Shown: piece by piece, positions 56,767 to 64,000 of the stretch
Numbering within the stretch: position 1 is the first letter of the stretch
Layout: every line of letters starts with the position of its first letter
Assembly (NCBI RefSeq): GCF_040655735.1
Contig: NZ_JBFAKK010000013.1
Span: forward strand, 186,001 to 250,000
Length of the DNA stretch: 64,000 bases
DNA from: Phytomonospora sp040655735
Lineage (GTDB): Bacteria > Actinomycetota > Actinomycetes > Mycobacteriales > Micromonosporaceae
Reading direction: 5' to 3'
Position numbers and translations under genes: made by a program
Notes under the pieces: generated by a model
Told to the model about the DNA's origin: nothing
The model's input: only the letters and a program-made list of their open reading frames with translations
Database searches by the model: none

Positions 56767-58046
56767 GCCGGTCCGTCCGGGAAACCGAAGCGGGCGACCG
56801 ACTCCGGGCGCATCGCGACGCTGTAGCCGGGCTGCTCGGGCAGGTGGTAGCGGCCGTTCTCGACGCGGACCGGGTCGGTGAAGTGCTCGTGCAGGTGGTC
56901 GACGTACTCGATCATCCGGCCGTCGAGGGAGCGGCCGACCCGCAGGTAGTCGAAGATCGCCAGATGCTGCACGTACTCGCACAGGCCGACGCCGCCGGCG
57001 TGCGGGCAGACCGGGACGCCGAACTTCGCGGCCATCAGCAGGATCGAGAGGACCTCGTTGACGCCGCCGACGCGGCAGGCGTCGACCTGGCATACCCCGA
57101 TGGCCGAGGCCTGTAGCAGCTGCTTGAAGATGACCCGGTTGGCCGCGACCTCACCGGTGGCGACGCGTACCGGCGCGACGGCCCGGGCGACCCGGGCGTG
57201 GCCGAGCACGTCGTCGGCGTGCGTGGGTTCCTCGATCCAGTACGGGTCGTAGGGCGCCAGGCGCTCCATGTTGGACACCGCCTCGTCGACGTCCCAGACC
57301 TGGTTGGCGTCCATCATCAGCAGCGCGTCGGGGCCGATCTCCTCGCGGATGATCGCCGCGCGCCGGACGTCGTCCTCGATGGGCCCGCCGACCTTCATCT
57401 TCACCGCTCGCCAGCCCTCGGCGACCGCTTGGCGGGTCAGGGCGCGGACCTTGTCGTCGGGGTAGCCGAGCCAGCCGACCGAGGTGGTGTAGGCCGGGAA
57501 GCCTTCCGTGCGCAGCAGTTCGAGGCGCTCGTCGAGGCCCTTCTCCCCTTCGCTGAGGATCGCGTGCGCCTCGGCGGGGGTGATCGCGTCGCCGATGTGG
57601 CGAAAGTCGACAGCGGCGACCAGTTCGTCCGCGCTCATCTCGGCCAGCAGCTGCCACAGTGGACGGTCGGCCAGCCGGGCGCGCAGGTCCCACACGGCGT
57701 TGACCACGGCGCCGGCGGCCATGTGGATGACGCCCTTCTCCGGGCCGAGCCAGCGCAGTTGGGGGTCGGCGGTCAGGGAGCGCCAGAAGGTCACCGGTTC
57801 GGCGAAGATCTCCTCGACCGTGCGGCCCTCGACGTGGTGCGCCAGGGCCTTGACCGCGCCGACGGTGAGCTCGTTGCCGCGCCCGTTGGTGAAGGTCAGG
57901 CCGGCGCCGGTGGGGCCGGCCTCGGTGCGCAGTTCGACGTAGGTCGCCGAGTAGTCGCCTCGGTTGATGGCGTCGGAGCCGTCGGCGTCCGCGGCGGTGG
58001 GGAAGCGGACGTCGTGCACGTCGACGGCGATGATGCGGGTGGTCAC
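56757..58046 (-). CDS. Enolase-superfamily sugar-acid dehydratase, L-fuconate dehydratase type
   Basis: 429 residues, GTG start. Very close in pattern to FucD/ENOSF1: DVRFPTAADADGSDAINRGDYSATYVELRTE, RWLGPEKGVIHMAAGAVVNAVWDL, AVKMKVGGPIEDDVRRA (catalytic KxK), MMDANQVWDVDEA, WIEEPTHADDVLGHA, HAGGVGLCEYVQHLAIFDY. FucD dehydrates L-fuconate; the Xanthomonas enzyme is known to accept epimers including D-altronate. In this operon, between isomerase and reductase genes, altronate or a related aldonate is a plausible substrate, giving 2-keto-3-deoxygluconate. Confidence 0.87.
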   Translation of the reverse strand: MTTRIIAVDVHDVRFPTAADADGSDAINRGDYSATYVELRTEAGPTGAGLTFTNGRGNELTVGAVKALAHHVEGRTVEEIFAEPVTFWRSLTADPQLRWLGPEKGVIHMAAGAVVNAVWDLRARLADRPLWQLLAEMSADELVAAVDFRHIGDAITPAEAHAILSEGEKGLDERLELLRTEGFPAYTTSVGWLGYPDDKVRALTRQAVAEGWRAVKMKVGGPIEDDVRRAAIIREEIGPDALLMMDANQVWDVDEAVSNMERLAPYDPYWIEEPTHADDVLGHARVARAVAPVRVATGEVAANRVIFKQLLQASAIGVCQVDACRVGGVNEVLSILLMAAKFGVPVCPHAGGVGLCEYVQHLAIFDYLRVGRSLDGRMIEYVDHLHEHFTDPVRVENGRYHLPEQPGYSVAMRPESVARFGFPDGPAWR

Positions 58047-58048
58047 TC

Positions 58049-59470
58049 TCAGCGCTCCTGGTCGAGACGGAAGATGCGGCGGGGGAGGTGGTAGGCGAGG
58101 TCGACGACGGTCTCGGCGGCCTCGTCGGCGTCGAGGCGGTGCTCGGCGACCAGTCGGGCGCAGTAGGCGGCGTCGACCCGGCGGGCGATGTTGTGGCGGA
58201 CGGGGATCGAGCAGAACGCGCGGGTGTCGTCGACGAATCCGGTGGTGTTGGCGAAGCCGGCGGTGTCGGTGACGGCCTCCCGGAAGCGGCGCAGGCCGTC
58301 GGGGGAGTCGAGGAACCACCAGGGCGCGCCGAGGTAGAGGGCGGCGTAGCCGCCGGCGAGGGGCGCCAGTTCGCGGCTGAAGGTGGTCTCGTCGAGGGTG
58401 TAGACGACCACGCGCAGGCGGGGATCGTTGCCGTGCCTGGACAGCAGCGGTTCGAGGCCCTTGACGTAGTCGGTGGCCTGGGGGATGTCGCCGCCGACGT
58501 CGCGGCCGTGGGTGGCGTGCAGCCAGCGGTTGTGGTTGCGCACCGAGCCCGGGTGCAGCTGCATGACCAGGCCGTCCTCAATGGACATGCGGGCGAACTC
58601 GAGGATCATGTGCGCGCGGAAGGACTCGGCGTCGGCGGCCGTGGCCGTCCCGCGCAGGCCCCGCTCGAAGACCGCCGCGGCGCCCTCCGGTCCGAGGTCG
58701 GCGGTCGCCGCCGTGGGGTGCCCGTGATCGCTGGAGGTGGCGCCGGCGGCGATGAAGGCCTCCCGGCGCGAGCGCAGCGCGGCGAGGTATCCCGTGAAGG
58801 ACGCGGTGTCCTCACCGGTGATCTCGCCGAGTCGCGCGACCCGTCCGGCCCAGCCGTCCCAGTCCATGTCGACCACGTCGTCGGGCCGGAAGGTGGTGAT
58901 GACCCGCCCGCCGGGTCCGCCCCAGCCGTCGGCGGCGAGGCGCGCGTGCGCGGCCAGGTCGTCCAAAGGGGACTCGGTGGTGGCCAGCGTCTCGATCCCG
59001 AAACGGGTGAACAGGGCCCGCGGCCGGTACTCCGGTTCGGCCAGACGCGCCGAGAGCTGGTCGTAGACGTCGTCGGCGGTGTCGCCCGACAGGGGCGTCT
59101 CCACGCCGAACACGTCGGTGAAGGTCTGTTCGAGCCAGAGGCGGGAAGGCGTGCCGCGGAACAGATGCCAGTTGTCGGCGAGCAGCCGCCAGATCTTGCG
59201 GCCGTCGGTCTGCGAGGTGGTCCCGTCGACGCTCGGCACGCCCAGCTCGGACGGCGCGATGCCCTGGCTGAGCAGCATCCTCGTCACGTAGTGGTCGGGC
59301 ACGACGAACAACCGCGCCGGGTCGCCGAAGGGCGTGTCGTCGGCGAGGATCGCCGGGTCGACGTGGCCGTGCGGGCTGATCAGGGGCAGGTCGCGGGTCA
59401 GCGCGAACAGCTCCCGGGCGATGGCGCGGACGGACGGGTCGGGCGGGAACAGGAGGTCAGGGTGGGGCAT
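58049..59470 (-). CDS. uxaC: Uronate isomerase
   Basis: 473 residues. UxaC-type amidohydrolase barrel: LPLISPHGHVDPAILADD with the HGHVD metal motif, VPDHYVTRMLLSQG, QLHPGSVRNHNRW, and a GNDPRLRVVVYTLDE region. It converts D-glucuronate to D-fructuronate and D-galacturonate to D-tagaturonate, the first step after pectin breakdown. It starts 16 bp after the upstream dehydrogenase stop and ends 2 bp before the dehydratase start. Confidence 0.92.
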   Translation of the reverse strand: MPHPDLLFPPDPSVRAIARELFALTRDLPLISPHGHVDPAILADDTPFGDPARLFVVPDHYVTRMLLSQGIAPSELGVPSVDGTTSQTDGRKIWRLLADNWHLFRGTPSRLWLEQTFTDVFGVETPLSGDTADDVYDQLSARLAEPEYRPRALFTRFGIETLATTESPLDDLAAHARLAADGWGGPGGRVITTFRPDDVVDMDWDGWAGRVARLGEITGEDTASFTGYLAALRSRREAFIAAGATSSDHGHPTAATADLGPEGAAAVFERGLRGTATAADAESFRAHMILEFARMSIEDGLVMQLHPGSVRNHNRWLHATHGRDVGGDIPQATDYVKGLEPLLSRHGNDPRLRVVVYTLDETTFSRELAPLAGGYAALYLGAPWWFLDSPDGLRRFREAVTDTAGFANTTGFVDDTRAFCSIPVRHNIARRVDAAYCARLVAEHRLDADEAAETVVDLAYHLPRRIFRLDQER

Positions 59471-59486
59471 GCGGGCTCCTCGGAGG

Positions 59487-60815
59487 TCACGTCAGGGCGA
59501 GCAGGTCGGCGACGGCCACGGCCTCGCCGCAGGCGATGGATGCGTTGGCGGCCAGGCCGGTGAGCAGCGCGGCGGCGCCGTCGCGGGAGGTCGCCGAGCG
59601 GTCCAGTGGGTCGGTGGCGCCGCCGAACAGGACGGCGGTCATCGCCGCGTCGGCGCCGCCGTGCCCGCCGGCGGGCGACGAGGGCAGCTCGACGCTCTCC
59701 GGTGGCCGCCAGAACGGATGCAGGGTCAGGCGGGTCGCGCCGCGCTCGGCGGGGGCCTCGGCTCCGTGGAGTGCGGCTCCCTTGACGTGGCCGGCGGTTC
59801 GCGGGTCGACGTGGTCGTTCTCGACGACCTCCAGCTCCAGCCGCCCGGCACTGCCGTTGAACATCACCCGGTAGCCCTCCCAGGGGGCGTAGGCCGTGAG
59901 GTGATAGGTCATCGAGGCGCCGGTGTCGTAGCCGACCAGCACCGACATGTCGTCCTCGATGGACGCTCCGGGAGCGAAGACGTTGCGGTCGCGCAGATAC
60001 CCGTCGTGCTCCTCGGCGCCCAGGTAGAGCTCGGCGAGGCCGGGATTGTCGGCGAGGTGCAGGGCGAAGGGGTCGGACGCGGCTTCGGGGGATCCGTGCA
60101 CGCGCTCGTAGCCGCGGTCGTAGCCGTGCCGGGATCCGTTCTCCCCGTAGAAGAACAGGCGTCCCTGCGCGTAGACCCGCTCGGGCCGCGCGCCCAGCCA
60201 CCAGTTCACCAGGTCGAAGTGGTGTCCCGACTTGTGCACCAGCAGCCCGCCGGAGCTGGCCTTGTCGCGGTGCCAGCGGCGGAAGTAGTCGGCGCCGTGG
60301 CGCACGTCGAGCAGCCACTCGAAGTGCACCGACCCGATCTCGCCGATCACCCCCGAGGCCAGCAGCGTGCGGACCTTCTCGTGGGCTGGTTTGAAGCGGT
60401 AGTTGAACGCGACCCGCACGCGGCCGTCGGTGTCGGCGTCGAGGATGCGGCGGCAGCGTTCGGCGTCGACGGTCATCGGCTTCTCGGTGATGACGTCGCG
60501 GCCGGCGGCCAGCGCGGCGAGGATGTACTCGTCGTGCGTGCTGTCCACAGTGGTCACCACGACGGTGTCGGCGCCGGTCTCGTCGAGCATCGCGGTGAAC
60601 TTCTCGGCCGGGTACAGCGCCGCGGGGGCGGCGCCGAGGCCGGTGAGACGGCGGTTGTGCGCGGCCAGCCGCGCGGGATTGGTGTCGGCGAGTGCGACGA
60701 GTTCGGCCCGCTCGGCGTGGTCGACGGCGATGGCGCCGACGAACATCTCCGCGCGGGCGCCGGTGCCCACGAGTGCGTACCGGTGTCGCTGCCCGGCCGG
60801 CTTCGGCGTGCTCAT
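59487..60815 (-). CDS. Gfo/Idh/MocA-family oxidoreductase, first gene of the uronate operon
   Basis: 442 residues from the ATG at 60815. RYALVGTGARAEMFVGAI (NAD site), DVITEKPMTVDAERCR (EKP motif), and VHKSGHHFDLVNWWLG with active-site His. The C-terminal extension is longer than in the second dehydrogenase at 54188. A clear promoter and LacI palindrome precede it, so it leads the six-gene operon. Substrate not identifiable; a uronate-linked glycoside or sugar acid is likely. Confidence 0.87.
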   Translation of the reverse strand: MSTPKPAGQRHRYALVGTGARAEMFVGAIAVDHAERAELVALADTNPARLAAHNRRLTGLGAAPAALYPAEKFTAMLDETGADTVVVTTVDSTHDEYILAALAAGRDVITEKPMTVDAERCRRILDADTDGRVRVAFNYRFKPAHEKVRTLLASGVIGEIGSVHFEWLLDVRHGADYFRRWHRDKASSGGLLVHKSGHHFDLVNWWLGARPERVYAQGRLFFYGENGSRHGYDRGYERVHGSPEAASDPFALHLADNPGLAELYLGAEEHDGYLRDRNVFAPGASIEDDMSVLVGYDTGASMTYHLTAYAPWEGYRVMFNGSAGRLELEVVENDHVDPRTAGHVKGAALHGAEAPAERGATRLTLHPFWRPPESVELPSSPAGGHGGADAAMTAVLFGGATDPLDRSATSRDGAAALLTGLAANASIACGEAVAVADLLALT

Positions 60816-60833
60816 TGCGCCTCCGCTTGGACG

Positions 60834-60845
60834 GCAAACGTTTGC
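60834..60845. promoter_or_regulatory. LacI-type operator of the uronate operon
   Basis: GCAAACGTTTGC is a perfect 12-bp palindrome with the central CG step typical of LacI/GalR sites. It sits 5 bp downstream of the -10 box of the minus-strand promoter. Confidence 0.82.
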
Positions 60846-60850
60846 AGCCA

Positions 60851-60879
60851 AAGTTAGCGGCGGCGTCGAATCCAGTCAA
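60851..60879 (-). promoter_or_regulatory. Promoter of the uronate operon
   Basis: On the minus strand, TTGACT (complement of 60874-60879), 17 bp, TAACTT (complement of 60851-60856). It is a good SigA-type promoter ahead of the gene starting at 60815. Confidence 0.75.
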
Positions 60880-60961
60880 CAGCCGGAAATAATGCGTCCA
60901 CTTTGGGTTGTTAACTACGTGGATGACGCGTCGATCGGCAACATCCCGGTAACCCGAGCTG

Positions 60962-60990
60962 TTGACAAGCTCACAATCGTTTGCATAAAT
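60962..60990 (+). promoter_or_regulatory. Promoter with overlapping LacI-type operator for the lacI gene
   Basis: TTGACA (60962-60967), 17 bp, ATAAAT (60985-60990): nearly consensus. CACAATCGTTTGCA (60972-60985) within the spacer is an imperfect version of the palindrome at 60834, so the regulator should repress itself and the importer downstream. Confidence 0.8.
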
Positions 60991-61052
60991 AGGCCGCAGA
61001 AGAACCGACAGCACACTCCTCTAGGAGACGAACGAGAAGGCGGGCCGGCGAC

Positions 61053-62084
61053 GTGGCAGTGACGATCAGGGACGTGGCGAGAGTCGCGGGAGTGCACATC
61101 TCCACCGTCTCCCGCGCGTTCTCCGCCCCGCACCTGGTGCACGCCGAGACGAGGGCGAAGGTCCTCAGCACCGCCGAGCAACTCGGCTACCGCCCCAACC
61201 GGGCCGCCCGGGCCCTCATCACCGGGCGCACCCACAACATCGGCCTGATCGTCGCCGACATCGCCAACCCGTTCTTTCCGCCGCTCATCAAGGCCGCCGA
61301 GAGTCAGGCCCGGATGCGCGACCACCACGTGTTCGTCGCCGAGACCGACGAGGATCCCCTCGTCGAGGCCGAACTCGTCCGGGCGCTGTCCAAGCAGGTC
61401 GACGGGATCGTCCTGTGCAGCCCGCGCCTCAACAACACCTCGATCGAGCAGCTCGCCCGCGAGGTACCGCTCGTACTGGTCAACCGCCGCGTGCCCGGGC
61501 TCCCCTCGGTCACCATGGACGTCGCCCACGGCGCCGGCCTGGCCATCGACCACCTGGTCGCCGACGGCCACCGCGACATCGCGCTGCTCACCGGGCCGCG
61601 CGGTTCGTGGACCAGCCGCGAACAGCGTCGAGCGGCCACGCAGGCGGCCGACCGATCCGGAGCCAGACTCACCGTCTCCGGCCCCAACCACCCCACCGAG
61701 GACGGCGGCATCGCCGCGGCCGAGCAGATCGTCGGCAGCGGAGCCACCGCCGTGCTCACCTACAACGACCTGATGGCGATCGGTCTCATCGAAGGCCTCG
61801 ACCGGCTGGGGAAGCGCGTGCCCGCGGACGTCAGTGTCGTCGGAGTCGACGACACGATCCTCGGCCGCGTCACCCGCCCCCGCCTCACCACCGTTGCCAC
61901 CCCGACCGCGGCAGCAGGACGCGCCGCCGTCGACATGCTGCTGCAGCACGGTGACGATCGCCGCACCACCGCCCAAGTGTCCTTGCAGACCGAACTGATC
62001 GTCCGAGACTCCACCGCGCCACCACCGGGAACGCCGCCGCACGGCCATGCGACCGCGTCCCCGGCCGTGGACAGCGCCCTATAG
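61053..62084 (+). CDS. LacI-family regulator of uronate uptake and catabolism
   Basis: 343 residues, GTG start. HTH and hinge: TIRDVARVAGVHISTVSRAFSAPHLVHAETRAKVLSTAEQLGYRPNRAARALITGRT. The effector domain is a periplasmic-binding fold (IGLIVADIANPFFPPLIKAAE, DGHRDIALLTGPRGSWTSREQRRA, SVVGVDDTILGRVTRPRLTTV). It lies between the divergent uronate operon and the importer genes, with palindromes at both promoters. Confidence 0.9.
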   Translation: MAVTIRDVARVAGVHISTVSRAFSAPHLVHAETRAKVLSTAEQLGYRPNRAARALITGRTHNIGLIVADIANPFFPPLIKAAESQARMRDHHVFVAETDEDPLVEAELVRALSKQVDGIVLCSPRLNNTSIEQLAREVPLVLVNRRVPGLPSVTMDVAHGAGLAIDHLVADGHRDIALLTGPRGSWTSREQRRAATQAADRSGARLTVSGPNHPTEDGGIAAAEQIVGSGATAVLTYNDLMAIGLIEGLDRLGKRVPADVSVVGVDDTILGRVTRPRLTTVATPTAAAGRAAVDMLLQHGDDRRTTAQVSLQTELIVRDSTAPPPGTPPHGHATASPAVDSAL

Positions 62085-62147
62085 AGGCGCTGCGGCCGAG
62101 CCGCCGTTAGGTGGGGCAGCGACCTAGATCAAGGAGCAGCCGACCCC

Positions 62148-63482
62148 ATGCAGTCCACCGACCCCCAAAAGCGCGCCACCCGGCCCGCGTCCGATCACCG
62201 TACCTCTGCCAGGCGAAGGCTTCGCAGCGCTCTCACCGCACTGATCGTCGCCGTGCCCCTCATGCTCGGCGCCGCCGCGTGCGGTGACGAGGAAGAGGGC
62301 ACCACCATCGAGTTCTTCTGGTGGGGAGGCGAAGGCCGCGCCGCCCTGACCCAGCAGGCGCTCGACCTGTACCAGACCAAGCACCCCGACGTGAAGATCA
62401 ACGCGACCTGGCAGGCCTTCAGCGGCTACTACGACAAGCTCGCCACCATCTCCGGCGGCGGCAACGCCCCCGACATCTTCCAGATCGACGACAACGGCCT
62501 CGCCGAGTACGCCGGCCGCAACGTCACCCTCGACCTGACCCCCTTCGTCGAGAGCAAGAAGCTCGACCTGTCCAACAACTACGAGGGCCTCACCGCCTAC
62601 GGGCAGCTCGACGGCAAGCAGGTCGCCGTCGCCACCGGTGAGAACACCCCCGCCTTGATCTACGACAAGACCAAGCTCGCCGAGCTCGGCGTCGACGAAC
62701 CGCAGGCCGGCTGGACCTACGACGAGTACATCGACTGGGCCGCGACCGTCACCGACAAGTCCGGCGGCGAGTACTTCGGCTCCATGGACCCCAGCACCGA
62801 CTACAAGGCGCTGTGGCTGTGGCTGCGCTCGCAGGGCAAGGAGTTCTACAGCGGCAAGCAGCTCGGCTTCACCGCCGAGGACCTGACCGCCTGGTTCACC
62901 CTGTGGCAGCAGGCCCGCGAGAAGGGCGCGACCCCGCCCGCCGACGTCGTCCACGAGGCCGTCAGCGGCAGCGTCGACACCCAGCTCGTCGTCTCGGGCA
63001 AGGCCGCCACGTCCTTCATGTGGTCCAACCAGCTCGGCGAACTCGGCAAGGCCACCGAGAGCGAGCTGGCGATGGTCCCCTACCCGGGTGACGTCAAGGG
63101 CCAGTGGGCCCGCGCCGCCACCTACTGGGCGGGATCGCGCGCCACCGAGCACCCCGAGGTCGTCGCCGACATCATCAACTTCCTCACCAACGACCCCGAG
63201 GCCGGCGCCATCCTCGGCACCGACCGGGGCCTGCCGCCCAACAAGACCACCCGTGCGGCCGTCGAGGCGACGCAGACCGACGAGTACGCCAAGCAGGTCT
63301 TCAGCTTCGCCACCGAGCTCGCCCCCAAGTACGGCCCCGCCCCGGCCCCGCCGCCCAAGGGCCACGCCTCCCTCCGCGACACCCTCCGGGACCTCGCCGA
63401 GTCGGTCACCTACGGCACGGCGACACCCGCCGACGCCGCCGCCCAGTTCGTCACCGAGGCCACCGCCGCCCTGTCGGGCTGA
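62148..63482 (+). CDS. ABC sugar-binding lipoprotein
   Basis: 444 residues. Arg-rich N-terminus, then LIVAVPLMLGAAAC with lipobox cysteine 45: an exported lipoprotein. The mature part is a family 1 solute-binding protein (EFFWWGGEGRAALTQQALDLYQTKHPDVKINATWQAFSGYYDKLAT, GNAPDIFQIDD). It delivers an oligosaccharide or uronide to the permeases that follow. Cotranscription with lacI is likely (63-bp gap). A hairpin after its stop may lower expression of the permease genes. Confidence 0.9.
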   Translation: MQSTDPQKRATRPASDHRTSARRRLRSALTALIVAVPLMLGAAACGDEEEGTTIEFFWWGGEGRAALTQQALDLYQTKHPDVKINATWQAFSGYYDKLATISGGGNAPDIFQIDDNGLAEYAGRNVTLDLTPFVESKKLDLSNNYEGLTAYGQLDGKQVAVATGENTPALIYDKTKLAELGVDEPQAGWTYDEYIDWAATVTDKSGGEYFGSMDPSTDYKALWLWLRSQGKEFYSGKQLGFTAEDLTAWFTLWQQAREKGATPPADVVHEAVSGSVDTQLVVSGKAATSFMWSNQLGELGKATESELAMVPYPGDVKGQWARAATYWAGSRATEHPEVVADIINFLTNDPEAGAILGTDRGLPPNKTTRAAVEATQTDEYAKQVFSFATELAPKYGPAPAPPPKGHASLRDTLRDLAESVTYGTATPADAAAQFVTEATAALSG

Positions 63483-63491
63483 GGCCAGCGA

Positions 63492-63520
63492 CCCGGGCCG
63501 TCCCCTGTGGACGGCCCGGG
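63492..63520 (+). terminator. Intra-operon hairpin between binding protein and permease
   Basis: CCCGGGCCGTCC and GGACGGCCCGGG pair perfectly (12 bp) around CCTGT. A stable stem here, without a T-run, commonly protects the binding-protein mRNA or partly attenuates the downstream permease. Confidence 0.65.
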
Positions 63521-63551
63521 CCGCGACGATCCCGGAAAGGACACCCCTCGC

Positions 63552-64000
63552 ATGGCGGTCTCCACCGCTCCCTCGACCAGGTCCGGCGGCCGGCCGCGGC
63601 CACCGGCCCCGCCCCGCCGGGGACCGGTCAACCCCGGCCGCCGCGCCGAAGGCCGCGCCGGCTACGTATTCCTCTCACCGTGGCTGCTGGGCCTCATGCT
63701 CATCACCGCGGCGCCGATGCTGCTGTCGCTGTACCTCAGCTTCACCGACTACGACGTCCTGTCCGACTGGGACCAGATCAACTGGATCGGCTTCGACAAC
63801 TACGAGCGCATGTTCACCGCCGACCCGGTCTTCAAGTCCTCGGTCGCCGTCACCCTCACCTTCGCGCTGATCGCCGTCCCCCTGAAACTCGCCGCCGCGC
63901 TCGGTGTCGCGATGCTCCTCAACCGCGAACGCCGCGGCACCGGCCTGTTCCGGGCCCTGTTCTACCTGCCGTCCCTGCTCGGCGGAAGCGTCGCGCTCGC
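63552..64000 (+). CDS. ABC sugar permease (MalF-type), 3' end off the window
   Basis: 149 residues visible from the ATG at 63552, preceded by GGAAAGGA. A 35-residue Pro/Arg-rich start, then GYVFLSPWLLGLMLITAAPMLLSLYLSFTDYDVLSDW (TM1 and the conserved YLSFTDYD), NYERMF, and further helices. The EAA loop lies beyond the edge. It is the first of probably two permeases for the binding protein upstream. Confidence 0.9.
   Translation, partial: MAVSTAPSTRSGGRPRPPAPPRRGPVNPGRRAEGRAGYVFLSPWLLGLMLITAAPMLLSLYLSFTDYDVLSDWDQINWIGFDNYERMFTADPVFKSSVAVTLTFALIAVPLKLAAALGVAMLLNRERRGTGLFRALFYLPSLLGGSVAL

Overview
The window is high-G+C DNA with GTG and TTG starts, many 4-base start/stop overlaps (ATGA, GTGA), dense TetR/ArsR/MarR regulators, Tat and Sec secreted carbohydrate-active proteins, and a VKOR-type disulfide system. 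This fits the chromosome of a soil- or plant-associated filamentous actinobacterium. The genus cannot be fixed from sequence alone. No rRNA, insertion sequence or CRISPR array was seen; there is one tRNA with a CAU anticodon.

Layout. 0-6 kb: partial STAS protein, CorA-type channel, a broken TetR gene, an MFS efflux gene with its own winged-helix regulator, and a divergent TetR/SDR pair. 6-7 kb: a GDT1/TMEM165 cation transporter behind a yybP-ykoY (manganese) riboswitch. 7.4-9.3 kb: a short eight-cysteine peptide gene divergent from a STAND NTPase regulator whose ribosome site lies in a perfect hairpin. 9.3-12.2 kb: a DHA2 efflux/TetR pair and a hypothetical gene. 12.4-14.6 kb: a tRNA followed by a decayed stretch with broken winged-helix, MFS and MarR genes.

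14.6-20.6 kb is the most distinctive region: an arsenic-type locus without ArsB/Acr3, ArsC or ArsM. It holds an ArsR with CVC metal-binding cysteines, two flavoprotein monooxygenases, an MFS exporter, a second ArsR, an M28-type peptidase lacking one zinc ligand, and a 74-residue peptide with four CCG motifs. The CCG motif recurs in the tail of one flavoprotein. A 19-bp site (YTGATTCGA-N6-TCAA in gene-sense orientation) lies just before three start codons and ties the locus into one regulon. A canonical arsR-acr3-arsC operon at 49.4-50.2 kb is broken in every gene, so the two loci may be functionally linked.

21-30 kb: a ROK regulator with two large secreted multidomain proteins (PQQ-type sugar dehydrogenase-PKD-CBM6-ricin and ThuA-DUF1080-CBM6-ricin), a surface-protein region with a misplaced LPLTG-type segment, then GNAT/TetR. 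30-36 kb: a KdpDE-like two-component pair without kdpFABC, an erythromycin-esterase-like gene, a FetB-like permease, and an SDR/CsbD stress pair behind a SigB-like promoter. 36-49 kb: nitronate monooxygenase, beta-helix protein, subtilase, aldo/keto reductase, CadD-like transporter, an orphan SUKH-type immunity protein, AI-2E permease, Tat amidohydrolase and a phytase-like esterase. 50-52.5 kb: YnfA, then a DsbA/VKOR oxidative-folding pair.

52.6-64 kb: a pectin/uronate region. It has a secreted pectate lyase, then a six-gene operon (dehydrogenase, uronate isomerase, enolase-superfamily sugar-acid dehydratase, UxuB/UxaB-type reductase, second dehydrogenase, cupin), a divergent LacI regulator, and an ABC sugar importer that runs off the window. 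LacI-type palindromes sit at both divergent promoters, so import and catabolism are probably co-induced.
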